From: Actinomycetes bacterium
GTDB taxonomy: Bacteria > Actinomycetota > Acidimicrobiia > Acidimicrobiales > JAKAOS01
Reading direction: 5' to 3'
Assembly: GCA_021795215.1 (NCBI GenBank)
Contig: JAJYPS010000005.1
Span: 1 to 46,448, forward strand
Length of the DNA stretch: 46,448 bases
Position 1 is the stretch's first letter; every line of letters begins with the position of its first letter. A program made the position numbers and the translations under genes. The notes below the pieces were generated by a model. That model ran no database searches, was not told where the DNA came from, and saw nothing but the letters and a program-made list of their open reading frames with translations. Shown here piece after piece: positions 15,906-28,984 of this stretch.

Positions 15906-16274
15906 TCAGCGGGTCGCACCCATACGAAGCTGCCGGCGCCGGTGGACGCTCAGGTATCGCAGTGGGGCTGCGTCTCCTGCCGCGATGCTTCGCTGAAGAC
16001 CCTTGGGGATCTCCACCAAAACGCCCGAAGCCAACCGATGAGCGGCGACCTCGACTCCTTCCGCCGGTGCTCCGGTCTCGACCATGCCTGACCCGGACAC
16101 CCCGACGAGCAGCACGTCCACTTCGGTGTTCACGTGCATACCGATGGCGGTGGCAGGCGCCAGCTCCACCAGGTTGACGTTCAGGTCCTCGCCGCCACCG
16201 GACCACATGACGCCCGAACCGCCCGCGTTGTCCTGCATCCGCAGCTCCGTCCGGCGAGCAGCAGGGAGCCGCAC
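15906..16274 (-). CDS. Cupin-fold protein
   Basis: A small beta-barrel protein of about 122 aa. The cupin pattern is visible: a first strand pair around NLVELAPATAIGMHVNTEVD (one histidine and one glutamate) and a later PKGLQRSIA, so metal binding is weakly supported. Substrate unknown. GTG 16274 begins 2 nt after the gltD stop and was preferred. ATG 16343 would overlap gltD by 67 nt, and ATG 16238 would shorten the protein. It is probably the last gene of the gltBD operon, but no link to glutamate synthesis is evident. Confidence 0.6.
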   Translation of the reverse strand: MRLPAARRTELRMQDNAGGSGVMWSGGGEDLNVNLVELAPATAIGMHVNTEVDVLLVGVSGSGMVETGAPAEGVEVAAHRLASGVLVEIPKGLQRSIAAGDAAPLRYLSVHRRRQLRMGATR

Positions 16275-16276
16275 GG

Positions 16277-17735
16277 TCAGACCCGCATCGGCGCGTCCGT
16301 CGGCAGCAGTGGGGAAGGCAGCACGGACCGTCCGGTCAGCCACCGGTCACAGGCGGACGCTGCCGAGCGGCCCTCGGCTATGGCCCACACGATCAGGCTC
16401 TGTCCCCGCCCCATGTCGCCGCAGACGAACACTCCTTCCGCTTCGGTCATCCAGGACCGGTCGCGTGAGATGTTGCCTCTCCCGTCCACGCTCAGGCCGA
16501 GCTGGTCCACCATGCCTCCCCGCTCGGGCCCGAGGAACCCCAGGGCCAGCAGCACCATGTCGCACTCCAGGCTCGTCTCGGAGCCCGGCACCGCGTCGAA
16601 CCGCATACGGCCGCCATCGGTGCTGACCAGCACCTCGTGCGCGGCGATGGCTCGCACCCGGCCCCGGTCGTCGCCGAGGAACGAGTCGGTGCTCAAAGCG
16701 AACAGCCTCTCTCCCCCCTCCTCGTGAGCGGGGGAGGCCCTCATGATCAGCGGCCACAGCGGCCACGGCGTCGACGGGTGCGCCACCTCGGGCGGCCGGG
16801 GCATGATCTCCAACTGGTACACCTGCGCCGCACCTTGGCGATGGGCCGTGCCTATGCAGTCGGCGCCTGTGTCGCCACCTCCGATCACCACCACCCGCTT
16901 GGACCGCGCGTCCAACGGAGAGCGATCCAGGTCTCCCGCTCCGACCCGGTTGGCGAGGGGCAGGTACTCCATCGCCTGATGCACGCCGTCGAGATCCCGG
17001 CCCGGTATCGAAAGATCGCGAGGCATCGTCGCACCACCTGCCAGTACGACAGCGTCGAACCCGCTCCTCAGCTCGGCCGCGTCCACGTCTACGCCCACCT
17101 CGATGCCCGTGCGGAACTGCGTTCCCTCCGCCTCCATCTGTGCCAGGCGGCGGTCCAACACCCACTTTTCCAGCTTGAAGTCCGGAATGCCGTAGCGGAG
17201 CAGGCCGCCGGCTCGGTCGGCCCGCTCGAAGACGACCACCCTGTGCCCGGCCCGAGTCAACTGTTGGGCGGCCGCCAGTCCGGACGGCCCGGAGCCGACC
17301 ACCGCCACCGATCGTCCGGTCTGTCGTGATGGGCGCTTTGGCGCCAGCCACCCGGCCTCGAACGCCCGTTCGCCGATCTCCTGCTCGATGGTCTTGATCG
17401 TCACCGGCTGGTCCCCGATCGACAGCACGCACGCCGGCTCGCACGGGGCCGGGCACAGCCGGCCGGTGAAGTCGGGGAAGTTGTTCGTCGCGTGGAGCCG
17501 GTCGGAGGCGTCCATCCACTGGGAGCGGAACACCAGGTCGTTCCATTCGGGGATCAGGTTCCCGAGGGGGCAGCCCTGGTGGCAGAACGGGATGCCGCAG
17601 TCCATGCACCGAGCGGCCTGGATCTCGGTCTGCTGGCGCTCCGGCCTCGTGTAGACGTCCTTCCAGTCGTGCAGCCGTTCGGAAACGGGCCGGCGGGGCG
17701 GCATCTGCCTGCCGTACTTGAGGAACCCTCGAGGA

Positions 17736-17743
<8 letters not shown>
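16277..17743 (-). CDS. gltD: Glutamate synthase small (beta) subunit
   Basis: A 488-aa FAD/NADPH protein that feeds electrons to the large subunit for glutamine plus 2-oxoglutarate to two glutamate. N-terminal iron-sulfur cysteines are present as C46xxC49xxxxC54xxxC58 and C97, C101, C105 (CPAPCEPAC). The FAD loop is [17 protein letters not shown] and the NADPH loop is [14 protein letters not shown]. Length and motif order are full. It starts 8 nt inside the end of gltB (ATG at 17741-17743), as is usual for this operon. In this window its regulator-type partner GarA is also present. Confidence 0.95.
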
Positions 17744-22259
<4,516 letters not shown>

Positions 22260-22358
22260 GTTCTTCGTCCCCCGTAGAGTTGGAGATCCGCTCCACCGGG
22301 ACGACGTTGGCCCGACTGCAGAGGCCCGGTTCAGGACCGAGGCGTAGGACAGATGTTA

Positions 22359-23099
22359 TCAATCCGCCAACGAAGCCAGCGTCGCCGGCCCCCGGACGAA
22401 ATTGTAAGGCGGCCACGGCCCTGTGCAGAACAGCCTGGCTCGTGGGGTCTCCAGGCGGCCCACCAGGTCCACGAAGGCCGCGGTGCCTCCCCTTTGCACC
22501 AGGTAGGCACCTACCAGTGCCCACCGGCCCTCCCCCAGGCGAGGCGGGGCGGCAGCGATCGAAGCGTCCCTCAGCCGCCGGTGAACAACGCTCGCCTGCC
22601 TGCGGATGTCCGCAGCAGTGGGGAGTGGCGCATCCGATGCGGCTGCCCCTCGTCCGGTCGCTGCCGAGACTTCGCTCCCGGAGGACGACGGCTGTCGCAC
22701 GTGGCGTCCCGGGACGAGCATCCTCACGCTCAGTTCCACGCTGCTCGAAATGTGCGCCAGGTCCTCGTACAGAGTGCCCGACGCCGCCTCGAGAGCGGAG
22801 GACGCGGCGGACGACGAGGCGAAACGTACTCCGTAGCGGAGCGGCACGGCGTCCGAAGCGCTGCTGACCGCTTCCACCAGCTGCTCGTGATGCCACAGCT
22901 GCTCCACCGACGGAGGGGAAGGCCCGGCTGCGACGGCTCCGGCCACTTCGGCCACTTCGGTGCCCAGGGCCGCCAGGCCCTTCGCGGTAACCCATTCGGG
23001 GGCCTTCGACGGGTAGGCGTGATCGTGCCGAAGCGACGACAGGGCCTCCTCGGCGGCCTTCATGCCCTGGAGCTCCAGCACAGCTGCCAAGTGGATCAA
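22359..23099 (-). CDS. Gas vesicle GvpF/GvpL-family protein
   Basis: A 246-aa assembly protein. The C-terminus carries the family signature GPWPPYNFV, and a central region (LRYGVRFASSSAASSALEAA) matches GvpF/L spacing. GvpF/L proteins bind nascent GvpA and take part in early vesicle assembly. It starts at ATG 23099, overlapping the stop of gvpS by 4 nt, with GAGGGG upstream. It is the last gene of the minus-strand arm, 99 bp before gltB. It is shorter and more diverged than the other two members of the family in the window. The paralog letter (F or L) is not certain. Confidence 0.82.
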   Translation of the reverse strand: MIHLAAVLELQGMKAAEEALSSLRHDHAYPSKAPEWVTAKGLAALGTEVAEVAGAVAAGPSPPSVEQLWHHEQLVEAVSSASDAVPLRYGVRFASSSAASSALEAASGTLYEDLAHISSSVELSVRMLVPGRHVRQPSSSGSEVSAATGRGAAASDAPLPTAADIRRQASVVHRRLRDASIAAAPPRLGEGRWALVGAYLVQRGGTAAFVDLVGRLETPRARLFCTGPWPPYNFVRGPATLASLAD

Positions 23100-23329
23100 G
23101 GCCCCTCTTCGCGCTCCACCAGCGTCTGCACCGACGAGAGAAGCAGCCGGAGGTCCAAGTAGAGCAGCTCCACGTCGGCCACCGACACGATCGCCTGGCC
23201 ACTCAGCACCACTCCCGTGTCGACCAGGCGGTCGATCAGGTCGACCAGGGTCAGCGCGTCCAGGCCGCCGGCCACGACCTGCGGTCGGTCCTGCTTGCCG
23301 GCGTGCGACGAGGACGAGGCTTCACTCAC
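23096..23329 (-). CDS. gvpS: Gas vesicle GvpS (GvpA-like minor protein)
   Basis: A 77-aa protein of the GvpA/J/M/S family. The conserved amphipathic core is VDLIDRLVDTGVVLSGQAIV, then VADVELLYLDLRLLLSSV. The N-terminus is short and hydrophilic. GvpS-type proteins are minor shell or tip components in Streptomyces-type clusters. The GTG at 23327-23329 overlaps the gvpL stop by 4 nt, and its own stop overlaps the next GvpF/L start. Order J-L-S is the same as in Streptomyces. Confidence 0.82.
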   Translation of the reverse strand: MSEASSSSHAGKQDRPQVVAGGLDALTLVDLIDRLVDTGVVLSGQAIVSVADVELLYLDLRLLLSSVQTLVEREEGP

Positions 23330-24819
23330 CGCCCGCCCCCGCCGGTATCCCCGGGCCGCTCCTCCGGCGCCACTGCGAAGTGGTAGGGGGGCCAGGGCCC
23401 CGTGCGTATCACGTCGCCGTCCTGCAGTTCGGGCCTGCGTCGCCACCGGTCGAGCACGTCCGCGAGGGGACCCGCACCTGTGGCCTCCACCAGGACAGCC
23501 GAGTTGAACACCATCCGCCCCCCGTCGGTGCTCGTAGCGGGGATTCGCCTCAGGGCGGAACAGCAGCACCTCAGCTCCTGCTCGAACGTCGCCAGGGCGG
23601 CGGTCAGGTCGCTCAGCCGCCCCCGACGTTCGCCGAGGCTGTGCTGCTTCGCCTCCAGATAGGACCGGCCGCTGCCGTTCGGGGTGCCTTCGGCCGGAAC
23701 CGAGGGGCCTCGCCGGCTCTCCGGGGCCTCCGGAGCCGGGTCCGACCTATCCGGCAGCACGACCTTCACTCCCCACTCCTGTCGGCCCCGCAGGTCTTCC
23801 AGCGAAGCGCGGATCTCGTCCCTGTTCTCCTGCAGGTAGAGCTCCAGCGACTCCACCCCGGTGAAGATGGTCCCGAAGCGCATGGGCAGCACCGGCCCGA
23901 CCTCGAACGCTGCCTTCACCATCGCGTCGTGAGCGGTTGCCGCCTTCGCCAGAAGCGACCCCGGGTCCACCGATGACGTCGTCCGCAGGCTCTCGGCCAG
24001 TTCGGCCATGCTGCCGGGCAACACCTCGGCCACTACGGCCGCTACATCCCCCACCGTCACCAGGCGCGCCCCCGCCGCGCCTTGGACCGGGGCCGCCTCG
24101 GAGATGCCCTTCTCCAGGAGAGCCTTCTCGGAAGGGCCGCTATCGGGAGCGAGCACGATGGCGTACGCGTAGAGCGCCGTCCGCCCGCTGGCGGGGCCGT
24201 CTTGCGCCCCCCGCCACCTCTCCGCGTTCGCGTCGGTTGGGCCGGTTGTGTCGGTTGGGCCGGTTGTGTCGGTTGGGGCGGTTGGGCCGGTTGGGTGGTC
24301 TGTGTCGGTTGGGTGGTCTGTGTCGGTTGGGTGGTCTGTGTCGGTTGGGACGGTTGTGTCGGTTGGGACGGTTGTGTCGGTTGGGACGGTTGGCAGGGCG
24401 GCCCCCCTCTCGACAGGGAACCGGGTGGTGTGGGGGGCGTCCAGCTCCCGTACCGCTTCCTCCGGCGTCACCTGTGCCGTCCGGGCCTCGGCTCGCCGGG
24501 AAGGATCACCGGACAGCTCGGCCAGCATCTGAGCGGTGGCCGCGTCCGCCAGGGCACGGGTCACGCGGGCTCTGGCCACTCGCAGCGCTTCCTCCACCAT
24601 GTCCCTGCCTTCGGATCGGACGAGGCGTGAAACGGCGGCGCAGACGACCGATTCCAGCCGGTGCCGTTCCTCGTCCCCGAACGTCTCCTCGTCCCCCCGG
24701 TGCCTTTCCTCGTCGCCGAACGGCTGCCGGTGCTCGCTGCGTTCCCGTCGTCCGAGCGGTGTCGGATCGGTCACCGGTCCACCGTCTCTCTCGTGGGCGT
24801 CACCGCCCCTCCCCGGCAT
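23326..24819 (-). CDS. gvpL: Gas vesicle GvpL-family protein with N-terminal extension
   Basis: About 497 aa, almost twice the usual length. Residues ~215-495 are a normal GvpF/L domain: ALYAYAIVLAP, HDAMVKAAFEVGPVLPMRFG, ending IRTGPWPPYHFAV. The first ~150 residues include a helical region (VVCAAVSRLVRSEGRDMVEE, ALRVARARVTRALADAATAQ) that I do not recognise. The two parts are joined by a 6-residue Pro-Thr-Asp repeat linker (PTDTTV, PTDTDH, PTDTTG). The frame is uninterrupted through the repeats, so this is a real extension. ATG 24819 and GTG 24774 are both possible starts. It lies between gvpJ and gvpS, the normal place for gvpL. Confidence 0.8.
   Translation of the reverse strand: MPGRGGDAHERDGGPVTDPTPLGRRERSEHRQPFGDEERHRGDEETFGDEERHRLESVVCAAVSRLVRSEGRDMVEEALRVARARVTRALADAATAQMLAELSGDPSRRAEARTAQVTPEEAVRELDAPHTTRFPVERGAALPTVPTDTTVPTDTTVPTDTDHPTDTDHPTDTDHPTGPTAPTDTTGPTDTTGPTDANAERWRGAQDGPASGRTALYAYAIVLAPDSGPSEKALLEKGISEAAPVQGAAGARLVTVGDVAAVVAEVLPGSMAELAESLRTTSSVDPGSLLAKAATAHDAMVKAAFEVGPVLPMRFGTIFTGVESLELYLQENRDEIRASLEDLRGRQEWGVKVVLPDRSDPAPEAPESRRGPSVPAEGTPNGSGRSYLEAKQHSLGERRGRLSDLTAALATFEQELRCCCSALRRIPATSTDGGRMVFNSAVLVEATGAGPLADVLDRWRRRPELQDGDVIRTGPWPPYHFAVAPEERPGDTGGGGR
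24231..24393 (-). repeat. 18-bp tandem repeats coding for a PTDT linker in gvpL
   Basis: About nine 18-bp units (with one shortened unit) based on GGTTGGGACGGTTGTGTC. They are in frame and encode the hexapeptide PTDTTV and its variants. Variants are locally grouped (three PTDTDH, two PTDTTV, two PTDTTG), as expected from slippage or unequal crossing-over. Unit number is likely to vary between strains. Confidence 0.8.
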
Positions 24820-25333
24820 CGTCGCCCAACCCATCTCGTGCGCCGTCGTTGCCCTCCCCGGAAGGCCCGAGGGCCGGCGATGCCTCCGGCCGGTTCGAGG
24901 CGACAAGGCTCTCGAGCAGGCCCTCCAGTCTGTCCATCCTCGACCGGAGGTCGTCCAGGCCGCCCTGTCCCAGGCCGGGAGCTTCACCGTCGCCCAGCTG
25001 GCCACTCCGGCCAACCTCCGGCCGATCCCCTGCTGTGCTCCGGTCGGACGAGGTGCCTCTCGCAGTCGAGGAGAGGAACGGATCGTCGGTCCACCAGTCG
25101 ATCCCCATCTCCTTGGCGGTGTCGGCGGAGGCGATCAGCAGCCGGATCTTGAGAGTCAGCAACTCGATGTCCAACAGCTTCACCACTACGTCACCTGCCA
25201 CTACGACGCCCTTGTCGAGCACCCTTTCCAGCAGGTCGGCCAAGGTGGACGGGGCCCCCGAGGAGGGCGCAGCCGGGGCTGCGTTGCGGCGATAGGGAGA
25301 GGGATAACCGCCAGGCCGATCGTCAGAACTCAT
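24800..25333 (-). CDS. gvpJ: Gas vesicle GvpJ (GvpA-family minor protein)
   Basis: A 177-aa protein. Residues ~25-85 hold the GvpA-family core: LADLLERVLDKGVVVAGDVV, LLDIELLTLKIRLLIASADT, and the GvpJ-specific MGIDWWTDDPFL. The ~90-residue C-terminal extension is hydrophilic, with a short coiled-coil segment (DLRSRMDRLEGLLESLV). In Streptomyces, GvpJ carries the same DWW motif. ATG 25333 overlaps the gvpO stop by 11 nt. Minor shell or tip protein of the vesicle. Confidence 0.88.
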   Translation of the reverse strand: MSSDDRPGGYPSPYRRNAAPAAPSSGAPSTLADLLERVLDKGVVVAGDVVVKLLDIELLTLKIRLLIASADTAKEMGIDWWTDDPFLSSTARGTSSDRSTAGDRPEVGRSGQLGDGEAPGLGQGGLDDLRSRMDRLEGLLESLVASNRPEASPALGPSGEGNDGARDGLGDDAGEGR

Positions 25334-25793
25334 CGGCCTGCCCCCGATGATAGCGGCGGATCCTCTCGTAGGACATGAGGTTTCCCTCTTCATCGAGCTC
25401 TGCGTCGTAGCTGCCCAGAAGGTTGGTCGACGCGGGGATGCGCTCCAGTTCCACCAGCTCCACGGTCAGGTGCCAACCGTCGTCCAGTCGCTCTATGGAC
25501 GTCACCGTGTCAGGCGACCTGCCTGTCAGCTCCACGAGCTGTTCGATCGCCCTGCGGGCCACTTCGACCGCGCCCACCCTCTTGCGCCGCTGCTCACCGT
25601 GGCCGCCCCCGTCACTGTCCCCGTCGCCGTCCCGAGTGTGCCGGTCGCCTTCCCCTTCCCCGCCTCGGGCACGAGAGTCGCCGTGCCGGTCGCCGTCCCG
25701 GTTGTGCCGGTCGCCTTCCCGGTGACCCTGCGACGGGTCCTTCCCGTCGCGATCGCTGCGTCGGTCGTGAGCCGTTTCCTCGCTCTGAGCCAT
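25323..25793 (-). CDS. gvpO: Gas vesicle protein GvpO
   Basis: A 156-aa protein. The C-terminal ~85 residues are the GvpO domain (VEVARRAIEQLVELTGRSPD, then SYERIRRYHRGQ). GvpO is essential in haloarchaea and is the first gene in Streptomyces clusters. The first ~65 residues are a low-complexity, charged tract rich in D, R, H and G with RDGDRH-type repeats, longer than usual. ATG 25793 has GGAGG at good spacing. It heads the minus arm and is divergent from gvpK. Confidence 0.88.
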   Translation of the reverse strand: MAQSEETAHDRRSDRDGKDPSQGHREGDRHNRDGDRHGDSRARGGEGEGDRHTRDGDGDSDGGGHGEQRRKRVGAVEVARRAIEQLVELTGRSPDTVTSIERLDDGWHLTVELVELERIPASTNLLGSYDAELDEEGNLMSYERIRRYHRGQADEF

Positions 25794-26013
25794 CCTGTCC
25801 TCCGTTCGGTACGGCGCCGCTCGCCTGGCAGTCTGCCTCGCTGGGATCGGTTTACTCAGTGGCGCCCCCGGAAACGGTTGCTACCACCCGGACAGTGACA
25901 GTTCCCGCAACTGCGGGTCGGCAATCAGGAACGTGACAGCGGCATCCTCCCGCGGCTGCAGAGGCCAGGACGGAAGCGACCTAGGGCATCGAACGACAAG
26001 GAAATTGGCCGAG
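25794..26013. promoter_or_regulatory. Divergent control region of the gas vesicle cluster
   Basis: These 220 bp separate the divergent gvpO and gvpK genes, so both arms must be controlled here. A CCCGCAACTGCGGG hairpin lies at 25904-25917, the only clear symmetry. GTTTAC at ~25848 and GGAAAC at ~25870 resemble SigB-like or ECF -35 elements, but no matching -10 could be confirmed. Its role as promoter is therefore inference from position. Confidence 0.5.
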
Positions 26014-26502
26014 TTGGACACGACGGATAGAACGACAGAAATTGCTGGCGGTCCCTCGGTGTCGCAGCGAGGCAAGGTTCTCTATGGCGATCCGGACGAT
26101 CTGCACGAAATGGGCCTGGTCGACCTGGGGCAGCTGATCGGCGAGGCGGATTTGGCAAGGCCGGCGCGCATCGATCTCTCGTCGCAGAACGTGGAACGGG
26201 GTCTCGCGCAGCTGGTGGTGGGCGTGGTGGAAGTGCTTCGCCAAGTGCTCGAGCGGCAGGCAGTACGCAGGATGGAGGCGGGCGCCCTGGACGAGGGACA
26301 GGTCGAACGCCTAGGCAACGCGCTCATGGCGTTGGAGGAGCGAGTGGGTGAACTGTGCGACGCTCTCGCCCGACCTTCGGATCCCGAGAGCGGCGGTTCG
26401 CCGCAGGATGGTCCGTCCGCGACGGACAGCGAGCTCTACATAGAAAAGCTGCGGGGCACGGTCGGAGTGGCCCAGCACGACAACCGCCAGGAGGCGAGCT
26501 GA
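26014..26502 (+). CDS. gvpK: Gas vesicle protein GvpK
   Basis: About 162 aa. The GvpK core is plain: [55 protein letters not shown]. The N-terminal ~50 residues ([20 protein letters not shown]) are an extension. GvpK is needed for vesicle assembly but its mechanism is not settled. TTG 26014 was chosen for its AAGGAAA at 25998-26004; GTG 26059 is an alternative that gives a protein closer to the family length. It starts the plus-strand arm and is followed one base later by gvpA. Confidence 0.82.
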   Translation: MDTTDRTTEIAGGPSVSQRGKVLYGDPDDLHEMGLVDLGQLIGEADLARPARIDLSSQNVERGLAQLVVGVVEVLRQVLERQAVRRMEAGALDEGQVERLGNALMALEERVGELCDALARPSDPESGGSPQDGPSATDSELYIEKLRGTVGVAQHDNRQEAS

Positions 26503-26503
26503 T

Positions 26504-26953
26504 ATGGCAATGACACGATCCGCAATTTCCCGCAGTCAGCCTACGGGCCTTTACGACATCTTGGACCTTATCCTGGACAAGGGCCTCGTGATCGACGCCT
26601 TCGTCCGGGTTTCTGTGATCGGTATCGAGATACTGACGATAGATGCCCGGATCGTGGTGGCGAGCGTCGACACTTATCTGCGGTTCGCCGAGGCTGTCAA
26701 CAGGTTGGACCTGAACGAGGGGAAGAGCGGAGGGCTGCCTGACCTGGCCCAGAACATGACCGAGGGTGGGGCGCACGGAAAGACGAAGGGCGCCCTGTCG
26801 GGGGCCGCCGAGTCGATATCCGACACGCTGCGCGGCGGTGGGGGTCAGGGCGACGATCAGCCTGCTCCGCGCAAGCGGCCGCAGGGGAGCGGCGGCAATC
26901 GCCGTCCGGCGCGAGGCGACGGTGGAAGCCAGGGCGGCAGCAGTGACGAGTGA
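26504..26953 (+). CDS. gvpA: Gas vesicle structural protein GvpA
   Basis: A 149-aa member of the GvpA family. Residues ~14-70 have the hydrophobic rib core: [51 protein letters not shown]. It resembles the Streptomyces type, with a C-terminal tail containing [20 protein letters not shown] that ends in Gly/Arg-rich low complexity. It is therefore twice as long as cyanobacterial GvpA. ATG 26504 lies just after the gvpK stop, with AGGAGG 8 nt upstream. As the best GvpA match, it is the likely main shell protein. Confidence 0.88.
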   Translation: MAMTRSAISRSQPTGLYDILDLILDKGLVIDAFVRVSVIGIEILTIDARIVVASVDTYLRFAEAVNRLDLNEGKSGGLPDLAQNMTEGGAHGKTKGALSGAAESISDTLRGGGGQGDDQPAPRKRPQGSGGNRRPARGDGGSQGGSSDE

Positions 26954-27019
26954 CCGGCGGCACGGGGCCCGGCGAGCCATGCCCGGGCCTGATGTCGGGC
27001 CCTCGAATGGGTGTCGAGG

Positions 27020-28057
27020 ATGACTGCGAGAAGCGACGCAGCCCGTTCGTCCGACCCGTCTCGGCTGCGTAGCAGGCAGAATGCGGGCACGAGGGTCCGC
27101 AGGCGGGCTGGACGGCAACAGCAGCCTGCCTCCTCGGAGCCGCCCTCCGGCCACTTGGAGCAGCTATCCGGCCGATCAGCATCGGCTCTCATGCCTCTGG
27201 CCGTAGTCCACAAGTCGGGGAGCGACAGCCAACTGCCCGAGTTCCCGTACGAGGGCAGCAAGTGGCCTGTCCGGGGCCTCTGCGAAGGTGACCTCTGCAT
27301 GATCGTGGCAGAAGTACCTTCCGACGTGGTCGATCCGCTGTTCGCGCTTCCCGAGCAGCCGACCACCGCCCGGGTCTCCGAAACCGCGGCGTTGGCGGCG
27401 CAGTCGGCGACGGCCGACGCCGATGCTCGGCCGGGCGACTTGGGTCGTCGCCGTCTCGAACTGGCTTTCGCCGAGTTCCTGGTGAGGATCAACGGGCAGC
27501 ACGACGCACTGCTGCCGATGACTTTCGGGATGCTGGCCGACGAAGGGGAGTTGCGGGCTGAGGTCGCATCCGACGCGGCGGTCCTGGGCGACCTCCTGGC
27601 CCGGTTCGAAGCGAAGGACGAGGTGGTCGTGTCGGCTACAGCCGACATGCAGGGATGCCTGGCAGCAGTCGTTGCAGCGGAGCCGAAGCTGAAGTCGCTG
27701 GCCGCTAGAGCAGACGTTGCGCAGGGCCTGCGCCGCCAGCAGATGCAGATGTCGGTGGGGGAGTCGGCCAGTCAAGGCCTGGCCGGCCTGCTGGACCGCG
27801 ATGCCGCGCTCGTCCAGGCCCGGTTGTCTCCTCTCTCCGCAGACCATGCCCAGCTGTATGTCGCTCCGGCGACTCGTTTCGAAGCCCAGTTCGTCGCCTT
27901 CAGGCACTCCTTCCTGGTTCCCCGGAAGAACCTCGACCAGTTCAACGCCGCTGTGGTCGAACTGGGGCGCTCCTTGGAGGGCAGGGCAACGCTGGCCACC
28001 AGCGAACCCATTCCGCCGTTCAGCTACATGCCGGCAAAAGTTGGCGGCCGGTCTTGA
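27020..28057 (+). CDS. gvpF: Gas vesicle GvpF-family protein
   Basis: About 345 aa. The GvpF/L fold is recognisable from ~60 onward: MPLAVVHKSGSD, LAFAEFLVRINGQHDALLPM, TFGMLADEGELRAEV, and a C-terminal IPPFSYMPA in place of the usual PWPPYHF. The first ~55 residues are basic and without family similarity, so the true start may be later (ATG 27191). ATG 27020 and GTG 27011 are the early options. It follows gvpA, the Streptomyces A-F order. Sequence is more diverged than the GvpL protein on the minus arm. Confidence 0.82.
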   Translation: MTARSDAARSSDPSRLRSRQNAGTRVRRRAGRQQQPASSEPPSGHLEQLSGRSASALMPLAVVHKSGSDSQLPEFPYEGSKWPVRGLCEGDLCMIVAEVPSDVVDPLFALPEQPTTARVSETAALAAQSATADADARPGDLGRRRLELAFAEFLVRINGQHDALLPMTFGMLADEGELRAEVASDAAVLGDLLARFEAKDEVVVSATADMQGCLAAVVAAEPKLKSLAARADVAQGLRRQQMQMSVGESASQGLAGLLDRDAALVQARLSPLSADHAQLYVAPATRFEAQFVAFRHSFLVPRKNLDQFNAAVVELGRSLEGRATLATSEPIPPFSYMPAKVGGRS

Positions 28058-28270
28058 GGGAGTCCTACTGCTGGAGGCGAGCCGTCTGTTCAGGGTGCCA
28101 GTGGGGAGTGAGCACCGACAGGGCCTGTCGGGAATTGACGGGGCCTACCCGGGAGAGGACCACTAATTGATCTGGCGATCAGCGCAGCCGGGCAAACCGC
28201 GTTGCCGACTACCTGACCAAGAACACTGCTCGAGCAAGAGCGCCGTTCACGAGAGAATCACGGAGGCGAT

Positions 28271-28984
28271 GTGAAGAAGGGTTTCGAGTTGGGCGCCGGT
28301 GTAGCCACCGGTTACTTCCTCGGCCGGACCAGGAAGCTGAAGCTGGCGCTCGGTATTGCGAGCTGGGTGGCCGGCAAGAAGCTCGGTGTCACGCCGAAAG
28401 AAGCGGTGATGGGACTGGGCAAACGGGTCGTCGAATCGGCGGAGGTGAAACAGGCGCTGGAAGAGCTGGGCGGCGATGCCCGCTCTGCCGCCAAGGATGC
28501 GGTATCGGCAGCGGTGGGCGCCAAGATGGGAAGCCTCGCTCAACGTGTCCATCAGCGCACCGAGAAGTTGCGAACCTCCGGCGACGGAGCCGGAGGAGAC
28601 CAAACCGGGACGGACGAGGCTGGCCAGGACGAACCTGAGCAAGAGGAAGCTGGTGGAGGCCAAGCTTCCTCGGGTAAGGGTTCCGGGCAGCAGGAACGCA
28701 AAGGATCTGGGTCCCCGAGGCCCCGGGACGGCGGTGCCACGCAGGATCGGCGTCACAAGGCTCCGGCTCGGCAAGGGACGGCCAAGAAGCCCGCATCTGC
28801 ACAGTCACCCGGAAAAGCTCCGTCGTCGCAGACGAAGGGAAGGCCGGGAGGCCGGCCTTCCGGCGGTAGCCAGGGAGCCGGCGCCTCTCAAGGAGCCAAC
28901 ACGCCGCGGAAGCGGCCCACCCGTTCCGGCACAGCATCGAAGAGTGGCAACAGAGCTACGGGAAGCAACGGCGAGGGCGCATGA
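28271..28984 (+). CDS. gvpY: GvpY-like gas vesicle accessory protein
   Basis: A 237-aa protein. The N-terminus (LGAGVATGYFLGRTRKLKLA, LGIASWVAGKKLG) matches the GvpY-type protein of Streptomyces clusters, often misnamed DNA primase. Residues ~45-95 are helical (DARSAAKDAVSAAVGAKMGS). The rest is disordered: first a short acidic stretch (DEPEQEEAGG), then about 100 residues with roughly 20 Lys/Arg against 4 Asp/Glu. GTG 28271 follows GGAGG. It overlaps gvpZ by 4 nt. Between gvpF and gvpY, where Streptomyces has gvpG, 213 bp hold no recognisable gene. Confidence 0.72.
   Translation: MKKGFELGAGVATGYFLGRTRKLKLALGIASWVAGKKLGVTPKEAVMGLGKRVVESAEVKQALEELGGDARSAAKDAVSAAVGAKMGSLAQRVHQRTEKLRTSGDGAGGDQTGTDEAGQDEPEQEEAGGGQASSGKGSGQQERKGSGSPRPRDGGATQDRRHKAPARQGTAKKPASAQSPGKAPSSQTKGRPGGRPSGGSQGAGASQGANTPRKRPTRSGTASKSGNRATGSNGEGA

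Noticed and set aside
16275-16343. ATG 16343 as start of the cupin gene
   Set aside because: It would put 67 nt of overlap on gltD and add residues with no cupin similarity.
24231-24393. Possible CRISPR or VNTR array
   Set aside because: Units are contiguous with no spacers, are in frame and translate to a PTDT linker in gvpL.
28058-28270. A gvpG gene between gvpF and gvpY
   Set aside because: All frames were read through the gap and none gives the helical GvpG pattern.
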